Below are positions 8,504-17,103 of a DNA stretch of 64,000 bases, piece after piece. Position numbers and translations under genes: made by a program. Source of the DNA: Thalassorhabdomicrobium marinisediminis (lineage in GTDB: Bacteria; Pseudomonadota; Alphaproteobacteria; Rhodobacterales; Rhodobacteraceae); NCBI RefSeq assembly GCF_003072065.1, contig NZ_QCYG01000005.1, positions 124,001 through 188,000 of the forward strand. The letters are read 5' to 3'. The notes under the pieces were generated by a model, which saw nothing but the letters and a program-made list of their open reading frames with translations, was not told the origin of the DNA and did not search any database. Each line of letters begins with the position of its first letter. Within the stretch, counting starts at the first letter, position 1.

Positions 8504-9667
8504 TTACTGCCGCAAGGTTAAGCGTGCGTAGATGCTCGTGACGGACATCAAGAGCGAATAGCACCCTTTGGTCTTACCCATAGTCTGCGGGTTGTGGTTG
8601 GCAATCTCCTGATACGCTTGCGTCGCCGTGCGGATCAGGTCGGCGTCGGTCAGGACCTCGGGTCTTTCCATCCGCCAGCGCATGCCATTGTTCCGGATGA
8701 AAACTGAATGTGCCGCAATGATCGGGAAGATAAGGCCATCGGGCACCTCTTTGACCATGCGATCCTCGCGTTCGATGGAGCGGATGCCAGTACCGATGAA
8801 CCCCTGATGCTGCTTCCAGTTGAGGTATAGTTGCCATGCAATCGGTGCTACGTCGAGGAAGCAGTCGTAGATCTTCTTGTTTTCAGGCTTCTCCACCAAT
8901 TCTTGGAACAGCTTGAGGCAGCGCGTCTTCTGACTGTAGGAGAACACCTTGTTCTCGGGGTCCGACTGCCGCTTGAATTTTTCCATCATCTCGACGGGCA
9001 AAGCGGCGAAAGTGACCTGCACCAGCTTCTCGGTGTCAAGGGTGTCTTCCTTGTCGTTCTGTTCGCTCTCACTCTTTTGCAGTCGCACATCCGGGAAATG
9101 CTCGATCATGCGTGCTTCGAGAGCGTCGATGTGTCCTCGTCGCCCAGCGATGGACAGGGCCCGCACATCGTTCTGGAAGTTCCTCGCGATGGAAATCTCA
9201 GCAATCAGGTCGTCGTCGTCAGTCACGATGATTTCGTAGCGGATACTCGGTTCCTGATAATCCTCATTGAATGTTTCGGCGTAGAACTTCCGCAGTTCGC
9301 CCTGGGTCTGCGATCCATTAATGATGCTTGGCTTGAGTAGCGTCATCTTTCTGTTCTTATCGTCCACTTCGGCATCGCGGGCGACGATTACGATGCCACC
9401 GTTCAGAATTGAGAAAAGCGGCGAATTGTCCTTCAGGGTTTTGCGGATCGCCTGATGGACGAGTGTGGGCGACTTCTTCTGCTTGCCCTTTGCTTCGACC
9501 AGATACTCGCGAACGTTCTCGTTGTCCTCGAGTTCCAGCACCGAACGCGCGGGCGCTGTGCCGGCATATACTTTCCGGCTCGCGCTCGTATCTTCGGGCG
9601 AGGAAATGTTACGGCAGTTGTGGTAGGGGAATGCGAACAGGGTCGCGGCTGCATCAGCAGTCGTCAT
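8504..9667 (-). CDS. AIPR-family protein (abortive infection phage resistance type)
   Basis: A 387-residue protein with the AIPR hallmark region: a long N-terminal part, then SPLFSILNGGIVIVARD and SIINGSQTQGEL (about residues 108-150), where the NGxQT motif is the family signature. No membrane segments are seen. ATG at 9667 was chosen because GAGGT precedes it by 7 bp; an in-frame GTG at 9730 has no such site. It is convergent with res and 78 bp from it, so the two share a defence-island context. The family was named from phage-resistance proteins; the biochemical activity is not established here. Base composition is lower in GC than the core genes. Confidence 0.85.
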   Translation of the reverse strand: MTTADAAATLFAFPYHNCRNISSPEDTSASRKVYAGTAPARSVLELEDNENVREYLVEAKGKQKKSPTLVHQAIRKTLKDNSPLFSILNGGIVIVARDAEVDDKNRKMTLLKPSIINGSQTQGELRKFYAETFNEDYQEPSIRYEIIVTDDDDLIAEISIARNFQNDVRALSIAGRRGHIDALEARMIEHFPDVRLQKSESEQNDKEDTLDTEKLVQVTFAALPVEMMEKFKRQSDPENKVFSYSQKTRCLKLFQELVEKPENKKIYDCFLDVAPIAWQLYLNWKQHQGFIGTGIRSIEREDRMVKEVPDGLIFPIIAAHSVFIRNNGMRWRMERPEVLTDADLIRTATQAYQEIANHNPQTMGKTKGCYSLLMSVTSIYARLTLRQ

Positions 9668-10559
9668 GGATAGTACCTCATTTTTCCGATGTCCGACAGA
9701 TTTGAACGGCGCGCCCACCTGGACGGCCAAGACGAGACATCAGTGAAAAGATGCCGAACAAAGCACCTCCAGTCAATAGGGGCGATCATAACGCAGTTTC
9801 ATCAAGTCTTTACCTCAAGCCAGAGCCTACGAAATTCAAGAATAGAGTCCGCTTGGGGTTGGCGGCGGACATTTGTGCGGCATGGCGCAGACGAGCCTTG
9901 AGAGTCGCAGGCGGCGGCCCTCGCCCATGTTTGGTCATCATTATTTTGAGGCTCCATCCTTGATGTGGAACAGGGTTTGAGTATCTCCATAAATGATAAG
10001 CTGGATTCTTATCTGCTCGGGCGGAGACGACGATACGACGGCGGGCTCGGACATTCCCAACCATGCCATAGGTACCCGAGGACGCTATCACGGGCATGCC
10101 AAGCATAGTACGAACGTGCAAATGCAATTCAAACTCAGGCTTTCCAGACCGGGCAGTCGAAGCTCCATGTCGTGAGCCTCCCCTCCGACAGGCTTGCACC
10201 GGCATCTTCGCCTCGTCTCAGCTTCGGTGGCAGAGGTCGTTCCAATTTCATTTGATGAGCCATGTGCGGTGCCGCCACCACCACCAAATCAATCTTTTGT
10301 TTTTCAAAAAAAATTACCGTTTTCGCAGAATGCTACGCAATAGCTGCTCATAAACAAATTTTAGGCCTCAGATCGCCTTTGCGTACAAGCCCCCCTACTC
10401 GCATCGGAAATAAATTATCAGATCATTGATATAACAGAAAAATACAGCTTCAAACCTGACTGATTTGCGTTGAAGCAACGGGTCGACGAGGGACTTATCC
10501 ACAATTCTGTTGCTGCCGTCCTATTGGGGCGTGCCAGGTGCTGGCCCTAAATTCACTTC
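9668..10559. other. Gene-free stretch of about 0.9 kb inside the island
   Basis: No convincing protein gene is seen: open frames here are under 135 codons, lack ribosome-binding sites and overlap one another. The AIPR promoter must lie at its left end. The part from about 10290 to 10460 is clearly AT-rich compared with the rest of the window. A small perfect hairpin (CGTTG-AAG-CAACG) lies near 10469-10481 and a single TTATCCACA 9-mer at 10495-10503, just before the helix-turn-helix gene. It may contain control sites for the element genes downstream, or an attachment region, but nothing can be assigned. Confidence 0.5.
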
Positions 10560-11042
10560 ATGACCAAGCAATCTAAAATCCACGTTGGCAGCCATGTCGT
10601 CACATTGAATAAAGCGAGCGTGCACCTCGACGTGTCCATGCCAACCATTCGTCCAGTACTGCAAAGACTGGGGGTGCGGATACTGCCAGCCGACCGATGT
10701 GACATGTCTGAGATCTGGCGGCGTATGTGGTTGATCGATGATGTCCGCCAGGACGCACTGACCAGGATGATGGAACCTCTCTGCTCAATCGACCTGCTCG
10801 CTGCCCGGATGAATGTGACACCACAGACGATCCGCCGCGCCGGCAACAATTGCGATTCACGTTGGAATCTTCCGCATCACTATGACCTTGGACCTCGCAT
10901 TCGTCGGTACTTGCCGATGCACATCGAAGCCTGGGCGAGGAACGTGGAACCAGAGCCTTGGCTGGTCCGCCGGTGCGGCCCGAGAACCCGCATCGGGCTG
11001 AGAGCACGAAATCCCAGCGCCGCATCGAAACACACGAAATGA
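10560..11042 (+). CDS. Small protein of unknown function with two helix-turn-helix-like segments
   Basis: A 160-residue basic, Arg-rich protein that I do not recognise. Two stretches look like DNA-binding helix-turn-helix units: residues about 15-38 (LNKASVHLDVSMPTIRPVLQ) and about 76-94 (SIDLLAARMNVTPQTIRRAG); both carry the VS/VT-x-x-TIR pattern of a recognition helix. The ribosome-binding site is weak. It lies 120 bp ahead of the two recombinase genes in the same direction, so a role as element regulator or recombination accessory factor is plausible. Codon use is unlike the core genes. Confidence 0.55.
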   Translation: MTKQSKIHVGSHVVTLNKASVHLDVSMPTIRPVLQRLGVRILPADRCDMSEIWRRMWLIDDVRQDALTRMMEPLCSIDLLAARMNVTPQTIRRAGNNCDSRWNLPHHYDLGPRIRRYLPMHIEAWARNVEPEPWLVRRCGPRTRIGLRARNPSAASKHTK

Positions 11043-11162
11043 CGAAACAACCAACAACTACAGAAACAGCGAAAAATATGACGAACACCCAGCACATTTC
11101 GGCAGTCGAAAATTCTGGGACCTTCCTCATCAAGATGAAAACAACAGTCAAAGGACAAAAAA

Positions 11163-12933
11163 ATGAACACTAAACCCAAACTTCCGAATAGCGATAAATT
11201 GATCGAACCAAGCATGCAGGATGTCGCGGACTGGATCAAAGAAAGCGCTCCTTGGGCGGAGGCAACGTGTCGTGACTATCGCGCAAGTGCGTCGGTGTGC
11301 AACTATCTACTCGGTCAATCGGCTGGCAGACGTTCCGGCAGACCTCTCCAAGTTCAGGGCAAAGTTTCCCAGCAACGGAAGTGACTGTGCTCACTTCAAG
11401 ACATTCAAGGCACGCGACGCTTTTCGAAAGAAAATGATTTCAGTTCTCAAAAGGTTTGATGGCACCATGGATGCCGAGCGTGAGTTGAGAGCAAAAGAAG
11501 ACGATTGGAACATTTTGCTTGATGCAGTGAGAAACGATTTGCCGAAAGGAAGAATGAAAGCTGTTTCAGTCTCGGTTTTTGCGAATGAATGCCGCCGATC
11601 TGACCTCAAGCCAAACCAGCTCGCCGAAAAAAAGATCGAAGAGATCTGCCAATGTATGCCACCTGAACACTACGCTATCATCAGGAAAGCTACAAAGTAC
11701 ATCCAGGAACTCAAGTCAATTTCCCAATCGAAATCCCTGTCGGCCCTGCTGCCGGTGCGCGACATTGTTCTCACGAGCGGCGCTCGGCGCTCTCCATTGA
11801 GAAAGCTTCCGGACTGTCTGAACGAGCAGGCGGAAACCTTGGTTCTTCAAATTGCCCGAGGCGACTATGACGAAATTCTTGACGAGTATGGTAGGCACGC
11901 AAGTGATGGCGCTATCGGCGTGTTCCGCGCGGCTCTCCGGAAATTCGTTCAAATCGCAATCGAGCTCAACATTCTGGATCCCGAGACAGACCCACTCCAG
12001 AAAGTCTTCGAGAAAAATGTCTTCATCGAATGCATGCGCGCCATTATCGCAGATCAAGACCCTTCCCGGTCCATCTCAAAAAGAACGCTTCACACTTACG
12101 TCGGCCGAATGATCGCTATGGCTGCACATTGCGGGTACCCCGTGGACTTCATGAAGCAATCGATGAAGACGAACAGGATCCTGAGGCAAGGCTATGCGGA
12201 CAGTCAGGTCATGGCTAAGCAGCCCGAGAAATTTTGCCGAAAGCTCCTGGGCGATCGAACCGCCGAAATCACATTCCATTCGCTTCATGTCACATTCATG
12301 GACAATTCCAAGCGGATCCTCCGAGGAGGTCAGTCTTCGCCAAACGACGAATACCGGATCAACCGCTTCGGTGTTTTGGCCGCGATGAGTTCAATCTCGC
12401 TGTGGGGATCGCCACTTCGTATCGAAAACTTGCGCAACCTTCAGCTTTTTGGTCCGGAAGCCAATTTGCTCATGCCGAAGCGCAAAGGACAGCCAGTCAA
12501 GATCACCATTTGCGGAAAAGAAACCAAGAACCGTCGGCCGATTGACGCTCAGATTCTCGATAACAGAACTCGGGCGGTGGAGGTTTTGAGATGGTTCATT
12601 CAAGAAATCCGCCCGCGGTTCCCGACCGCAAGCAACTCGAACTATCTGTTTCCAGGCTACAAAGCCGACCGCTTGTCATCAACCGCGTTTGGGAATGCTC
12701 TGTACAGTCATACTCGGGATCTTGGGATCCCCATGCACCCGCATAACTTCCGGCATGGGCTGGCGACCCTCTACCTCCGCGATCACCCTGGGGAGTATGG
12801 CCAAGCCGCCCGGTTGCTCCACAATACGTCAGCCACCGTTCGAAAGCACTATGCATGGATCGATGTTGAGAGAGAGCTCTTCGAAGTCCAGCGCGAAATT
12901 GCAAGAAAGGCGGGGTTCCGCCATGAGGATTAG
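11163..12933 (+). pseudogene. Tyrosine recombinase (integrase) 1, frameshifted near its N-terminus
   Basis: The natural start is ATG 11163, which follows AAAGGA. It reads well through ADWIKESAPWAEATCRDY and NYLLG, a SAM-like DNA-binding segment, to about 11327. There one base too many (around 11325-11334) moves the sense frame; the next frame continues as NRLADVPADLSKFRAKF and stays open to 12933. The catalytic domain is complete: Arg in SPLRIENLRNL, HNFRHGLATL (HxxR), and LLHNTSATVRKHYAWI with the second His and the nucleophilic Tyr. Translation from a later start would lack the N-terminal arm. The stop overlaps recombinase 2. It could be a sequencing error; otherwise it is a decayed integrase. 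Confidence 0.75.
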
Positions 12934-14344
12934 GAGCGGCACACTTTCAAGAGTACAGGACTGCATCGCAGACTCGTGCTGGTCGGGTACTCTGGCTCTC
13001 GATGATATGTTGCGTATGATCGCCGATGGTAAATTTTCGGCTCAAGATCTGCACGATCTCACGGCGTTCATGAATGAACTGCAAGCGCGGTCCAACGCCG
13101 TCGATTACGAAGTAGTGTTGGTCGCGACCGAGAACCGTTCTGATTATCAGATCGCTCGCTTGCGCAGAACTACTTGGATGCTTTTCGAGGCCCACCCGAT
13201 TCTGCGCGCGCTCGACAGGGTGATCGCATCACGAAAACCGTCGGTTCGAAAAAAATATAAACCTCGGGAACGCAAGTTCTCCGTTTTTTTTGAAGAGCTG
13301 CCGCAAGATTGGCAGGACTCGTTTGCTCGGATGGATGCCGGACAGCCCGGGAAATACGGAACTGTTCCGGTCCCCTCTATGGCTGCGACGATGAAAACGA
13401 AGGCTTGCGAGTTTATCAAAGCCGCACAGGTTGCCGGCTCCCCTGAAGCGATGTGTATCGCATCTGCCACTTCATATGAGCGATCCTTGATTGCTCGAGA
13501 AAAACCTCTATCGCGCAAGACCATGCTATCTTCCGTTCGGCAAATTCGTGATTTCGCGAGGTATCTTGGATCGGAAGAAGCTGTGTTGGACCATCTGGCC
13601 GATCGCATTCGCGTGCACGAAAACAGGAGCCAGCACTACACACCAGTCAAGCAAGCCGCGATCAACCTGATTCCAGAATACTCGGAGATTTTTGGCATGG
13701 CTTTGGATATGCTGTCCAAGGCAAGCCATACACAAAACCCACGATCCGCCCAATCGTACCGGAACAAAGCTGTCGCGATCACCTTGTTTTGCCCTTTCCC
13801 TCTCAGGGTCTCGGATACCAGGCTGAGGTTCGGTGAGGAAATTCTCTGGGATGGAAGGCAATACCAGTTCGACCTCACGATCTCAAAAACTGGACGGGCA
13901 TATCGACCGTACATTCTTCCTGTCTTCGGCTTCTTTATTGACCAATTGATTCTGCAGGGCTGTTCAACCGAATATTTGGATGCCTTGAGAACAGAATGCC
14001 TTGAGAAACGCCGCCCGCTTTTCGTCAACTATGACGATACTGAGCCGCACCCGCGGTACGTCAGCTATGCTTGGGCGTCAGTGTTTGGGACGGGCAGCCA
14101 TATTGCCCGTACCCATTTGCATAATACCTTTGGTCGCTTGGGTGCGCGGGGCGTCGAACTGGCAATGCTCGCCTGAGATCACCGCTCGGAAGCCACCGCT
14201 GAAGCTTATCGAACCCAGGCGTTCAACTTGCTTGCGCAAGAGAAAATGCACGAAGACCTGGCGGCAGGTATCAATGAGGAGGAATGGAAGGAGTATTTTG
14301 ATCAAAATCCCCACGCTGAATTTACTACCGCAGGAGGTACCTGA
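12923..14344 (+). pseudogene. Tyrosine recombinase-like protein 2, with a premature TGA before the catalytic Tyr
   Basis: ATG 12923 overlaps the end of recombinase 1 by 11 bp. The frame runs 417 codons to TGA at 14174-14176, then continues in the same frame for 55 more codons to TGA 14342. Catalytic-domain traces are PFPLRVSDTRLRF (Arg), KTGRAYRPYILPV and HIARTHLHNTFGRLGARGVELAML. The segment after the stop, DHRSEATAEAYRTQAF, looks like the end of the fold and probably carries the nucleophilic Tyr in EAYR. Without readthrough the product would lack that Tyr. It is divergent from recombinase 1, so the pair probably acts together. Annotators may call it as an intact CDS ending at 14176. Confidence 0.72.
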
Positions 14345-14347
14345 CGC

Positions 14348-14584
14348 ATGACACCACACGACTACCCGCAGCTTCCAAACTGGATTTCCAATCGGCGCTA
14401 CTGCACCATCAAGGATCTCATGCGCCTATTCGACGTGTCCCGCCCAACGATTGATCGCTGGTGCCGCGAGAACCCTCAGTTTCCTCGGAAGCGAAAGCTC
14501 GGAATCCCGGGGCGCGGCAACTGCAGCACGCGTTTCATCGTATCTGAGGTTGCGGCTTACGTTGATCTTATTGATGCAACTTGA
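14348..14584 (+). CDS. AlpA/excisionase-like DNA-binding protein
   Basis: A 78-residue protein with a MerR/AlpA-type winged helix-turn-helix: YCTIKDLMRLFDVSRPTIDRWCRE (residues about 18-41; motif core LFDVSRPTIDRW), then a basic wing and SEVAAYVDLI. AGGAGG lies 10 bp upstream of the ATG, inside the tail of recombinase 2. Position between the integrases and tRNA-Phe fits a recombination directionality factor or a regulator of such an element. Length and motif match the AlpA family; the precise role is inferred from context. Confidence 0.78.
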   Translation: MTPHDYPQLPNWISNRRYCTIKDLMRLFDVSRPTIDRWCRENPQFPRKRKLGIPGRGNCSTRFIVSEVAAYVDLIDAT

Positions 14585-14662
14585 GGCCCGTGATTGCCAA
14601 ATCGGAGGCGCTGCCCGATACTCTCGAAAACCGATGCGGCCGGATAAGCCACCCAGCCCGCT

Positions 14663-14684
14663 CTGTGCCACCACTGTGCCACCA
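14663..14684. repeat. Perfect 11-bp tandem direct repeat near the tRNA-Phe end
   Basis: CTGTGCCACCA occurs twice back to back (14663-14673 and 14674-14684), 78 bp from the 3' end of tRNA-Phe and 79 bp after the AlpA-like gene. Its complement TGGTGGCACAG resembles the TGGTGCC of the tRNA CCA end. Tandem short repeats next to an attachment site are typical of recombinase arm-binding or directionality-factor sites. That function is inferred. Confidence 0.6.
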
Positions 14685-14761
14685 AGGAAAATACGACGAA
14701 ACTGCGAACCGGAGATACCGACCCAAATGAGCGTAAGCCATTGTATAGTCTTGATTTCTAA

Positions 14762-14836
14762 TGGTGCCCGGGGGCGGAATCGAACCACCGACACGAGGAT
14801 TTTCAATCCACTGCTCTACCCCTGAGCTACCCAGGC
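14762..14836 (-). tRNA. tRNA-Phe (anticodon GAA)
   Basis: On the minus strand the gene starts GCCTGGG-TAGCTCAG and ends GGTTCGATTCC-GCCCCCGGGC-ACCA with CCA encoded. The anticodon loop TTGAAAA gives GAA, reading Phe codons. The acceptor stem is complete with one U-G pair. The anticodon stem GTGGA/TCCTC has a U-U opposition at its second pair. The 3' end faces the accessory island, making it the likely integration site. Confidence 0.95.
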
Positions 14837-14933
14837 ACGGGAAGGGGTTAACCCCTTGGGTGTGGGCGTTTTAGGGGGATGGAGCGGCGCTGTCCAGCCC
14901 GAAAACGGCTTTCTTTGAAATACCCGCGTCGCG

Positions 14934-15164
14934 TCAGGAAAGACGTGGCAAATCGGGGTCTTCGGTCCCGCCATCGCGGCCGTCTTCACCCTTTTCCAAG
15001 GCCTCTTCCAGCGCTTGGGCGAGGTCTTCGGCATCCTCGGGGGCGGTTGACGGGATCGCGTAGCCGCCGCCCAGCCATTTCGCCAGATCCACATCCGCGC
15101 AGCGTTTCGAGCAGAACGGACGATACGCCGGCGCCGACGGTTTGTCGCAGATCGGGCAGCTCAT
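14934..15164 (-). CDS. yacG: DNA gyrase inhibitor YacG (zinc-binding)
   Basis: A 76-residue protein. The four zinc ligands lie in MSCPICDKP (Cys3, Cys6) and FCSKRCADVDL (Cys18, Cys22), and the WLGGGYAIP motif follows; an acidic tail makes up the rest. In other bacteria YacG binds GyrB and blocks DNA binding. The start overlaps the stop of the RNase E/G gene (ATGA), the usual Rhodobacterales arrangement. It is the last gene of the murA-yacG block. Confidence 0.92.
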   Translation of the reverse strand: MSCPICDKPSAPAYRPFCSKRCADVDLAKWLGGGYAIPSTAPEDAEDLAQALEEALEKGEDGRDGGTEDPDLPRLS

Positions 15165-16201
15165 GCGAGCAGCCCACCCAGAAGCGGCGCAATCGGCAGG
15201 CGTTCGCGCTTGCGTTGCAGCTCGAAGTGCCCCAGCGGCGTCCAGCCGACCAGCGCGGTGTCGATGGTGTCGGCGCGGAAGGCGCGGCGCAGGGCGGCTT
15301 CGATCTGCTTGCGGTGGGCTTTCGACATGGGCGCGAGGTCGATCACCACCTGCCCGCCCAATCCCCGCAGGCGCAGCGCGCGTGGCAACGCCGCCGCAGT
15401 GGCCAGATTGGCCTTCAGCGTCGCCGCGGGCGAGGTGTCGCCGCCGGTGTTCACATCCACCGCCACCAGCGCGCGGGTGGGCTCTACATACATGAAAGCG
15501 CCACCGCCCAACCCCACCTTCGGCGAGTGCAATGCCTCGATCTGGTCCAGCACGCCCTGATCGGCGAAGCTGCCGGCGTCGGTCACCACCTGTGCGGGCT
15601 CGACCCAGTCGCGCCACGCCAGCGCATGGGGTCCGTCACCTTCGGTCAACGCTTCTGCGCCGCCGGTGTCATCGGCCATCACGGCCCGCGCAAGCGCGTC
15701 CATGGCGGCGATGTCGTCGATAATGTCGTCGTCGGCCGCCTCGGCGCAGGAGGACCGCAGGATCAGGCCGAACCCCTCGCCCAACTCGACCTCATGGGCG
15801 CAGGCAAGCACCCGGTCGCGCACGCCGTCGTCCTTGATCTGGCGGCTGACGTTGATGCCAGGTTTGCCCGGCGTGACGATCGCATAGCGCGACTTGAACA
15901 GCACGCGGTCGGTCACCGGCACGGCCTTGCCCTCATCCGCATAGCCCGTCACCTGCACCAGCACCGGCTGACCGGGGGCCAGCCCCCTGCCCTGCCGCAA
16001 AAACGCGCTGTCGCCTTCGGGCAGGCGCAGCATCATGCCGCCCTGCCCCTTCAGCGGCCGGTCGCAGATCGCGCGGAAGATCGCACCGGGGCGCGGGGCG
16101 CTGTCGTCATCCACCAGCAGGTCCTGCAATTTGCCATCGACCAGCAGCGCCGCAGCCTCGCGGCCGGCCACATGGTCCAACACGATCATCCGAGCCTTCA
16201 T
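15161..16201 (-). CDS. Ribonuclease E/G family protein (short RNase G-like)
   Basis: A 346-residue protein, from ATG 16201 which overlaps the maf stop by ATGA. The RNase E/G catalytic region is visible: [11 protein letters not shown] with the metal-binding Asp near residue 240, then [23 protein letters not shown], which carries the second Asp. It lacks the long C-terminal scaffold of RNase E and the zinc-link region is reduced, so it is the short form found next to maf and infA in Rhodobacterales. It may process rRNA or mRNA, though short forms are poorly studied. Confidence 0.88.
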   Translation of the reverse strand: MKARMIVLDHVAGREAAALLVDGKLQDLLVDDDSAPRPGAIFRAICDRPLKGQGGMMLRLPEGDSAFLRQGRGLAPGQPVLVQVTGYADEGKAVPVTDRVLFKSRYAIVTPGKPGINVSRQIKDDGVRDRVLACAHEVELGEGFGLILRSSCAEAADDDIIDDIAAMDALARAVMADDTGGAEALTEGDGPHALAWRDWVEPAQVVTDAGSFADQGVLDQIEALHSPKVGLGGGAFMYVEPTRALVAVDVNTGGDTSPAATLKANLATAAALPRALRLRGLGGQVVIDLAPMSKAHRKQIEAALRRAFRADTIDTALVGWTPLGHFELQRKRERLPIAPLLGGLLA

Positions 16202-16779
16202 GTCCAGATCCTTATGCCCGCGGCCTGCAACAGGTTCGCGGTTTCCACCAGCGGCAGCCCCATGACCGCCTGATACGAGCCTGCAATCCACGGGATGAAC
16301 GCGCCCGCCGGCCCCTGAATGGCATAGCCGCCCGCCTTGCCGCGCCAGTCGTCGGTGGCGAGGTATCCGGCAATCTCCGAATCGCTAAGCCGCTTCATCT
16401 TCACATCGGTGACCACATCGCGGACCTGCACCCGCTGGGGGGTTTTGACCGCCAGCGCGGTGATCACCTTGTGCCGTCGGCCGGACATCAGCCGCAGGAA
16501 CGCCTCGGCCTCGGCCGCATCGGCGGGTTTGCCCAGAATGCGCCGCCCCACGGCAACGGTCGTATCCGCGCACAGCACGACCTCATCCGCCGCGCAGGGC
16601 AAGGCTTCGGCCTTTTCCCGGGCCATCCGCCGCACGTAATCGCGCGGCTTCTCGGCCGGGGTCGGGTCTTCATCGATATCGGGGGCGCGGATCTCGGCGG
16701 GGGTCAGCCCCAGCTGCGCCAAAAGCTCCAGCCGCCGGGGCGAGCCAGAGCCGAGAATCAGACGCGGCGTCTCCGCCAC
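16198..16779 (-). CDS. maf: Maf-family nucleoside triphosphate pyrophosphatase
   Basis: A 193-residue house-cleaning enzyme that hydrolyses non-canonical or excess NTPs to NMP and PPi. It starts with the Maf signature ([14 protein letters not shown], about residues 7-20), then AREKAEA and [18 protein letters not shown], whose Asp is catalytic; residues [13 protein letters not shown] and [12 protein letters not shown] complete the family pattern. The gene lies 1 bp after infA and overlaps the RNase gene by ATGA, so the three are translated together. Confidence 0.93.
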   Translation of the reverse strand: MAETPRLILGSGSPRRLELLAQLGLTPAEIRAPDIDEDPTPAEKPRDYVRRMAREKAEALPCAADEVVLCADTTVAVGRRILGKPADAAEAEAFLRLMSGRRHKVITALAVKTPQRVQVRDVVTDVKMKRLSDSEIAGYLATDDWRGKAGGYAIQGPAGAFIPWIAGSYQAVMGLPLVETANLLQAAGIRIWT

Positions 16780-16780
16780 G

Positions 16781-16999
16781 TTATTTGAAACGGTAATTAA
16801 TCCGACCCTTGGTCAGATCGTACGGGGTCATCTCGACCTGCACCTTGTCGCCAGCCAGAACACGAATACGGTTCTTGCGCATTTTGCCTGCCGTGTGTGC
16901 GATGATCGTATGGCCGTTTTCCAGCTCGACCAGGAACGTCGCATTCGGCAGGAGGTCCTTTACGACACCGGGAAATTCGAGCAGTTCTTCCTTGGCCAT
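16781..16999 (-). CDS. infA: Translation initiation factor IF-1
   Basis: A 72-residue S1/OB-fold protein that binds the ribosomal A site during initiation. The sequence is near-universal: [20 protein letters not shown], then [19 protein letters not shown] and the C-terminal [13 protein letters not shown]. Length is exact for the family. GGAGAG lies just upstream of ATG 16999. It heads the infA-maf-RNase-yacG run; 104 bp separate it from the phosphatase gene, enough for its own promoter. Confidence 0.98.
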   Translation of the reverse strand: MAKEELLEFPGVVKDLLPNATFLVELENGHTIIAHTAGKMRKNRIRVLAGDKVQVEMTPYDLTKGRINYRFK

Positions 17000-17103
17000 G
17001 TTCTCTCCATCATGAAATCCGCGAAACGGCGGACGAGGACTAAATGCGCGTCCCGCGCGCGGTTTTCAAGGGCTAAGTGGCAAATTTGCCGATCAATGGG
17101 CCG

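Larger units (their letters stand above)
10560..14761 (+). mobile_element. Remnant of a tRNA-Phe-associated integrative element with two tandem tyrosine recombinases
   Basis: The segment carries, in one direction, a double helix-turn-helix protein, two unlike tyrosine recombinases, an AlpA-like protein, an 11-bp tandem repeat, and then the 3' end of tRNA-Phe, a classical integration target. The type III RM and AIPR genes to the left are likely cargo. Both recombinases carry lesions, so the element looks immobile. No second copy of the tRNA 3' end was found to the left within the window, so the outer boundary is not placed; it may lie beyond base 1 or be lost. Confidence 0.6.

Noticed and set aside
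10495-10503. TTATCCACA, a perfect DnaA-box 9-mer
   Set aside because: Only one copy is present. A given 9-mer is expected about once in several tens of kilobases by chance, and no DnaA-box cluster or replication gene is near, so no origin is called.
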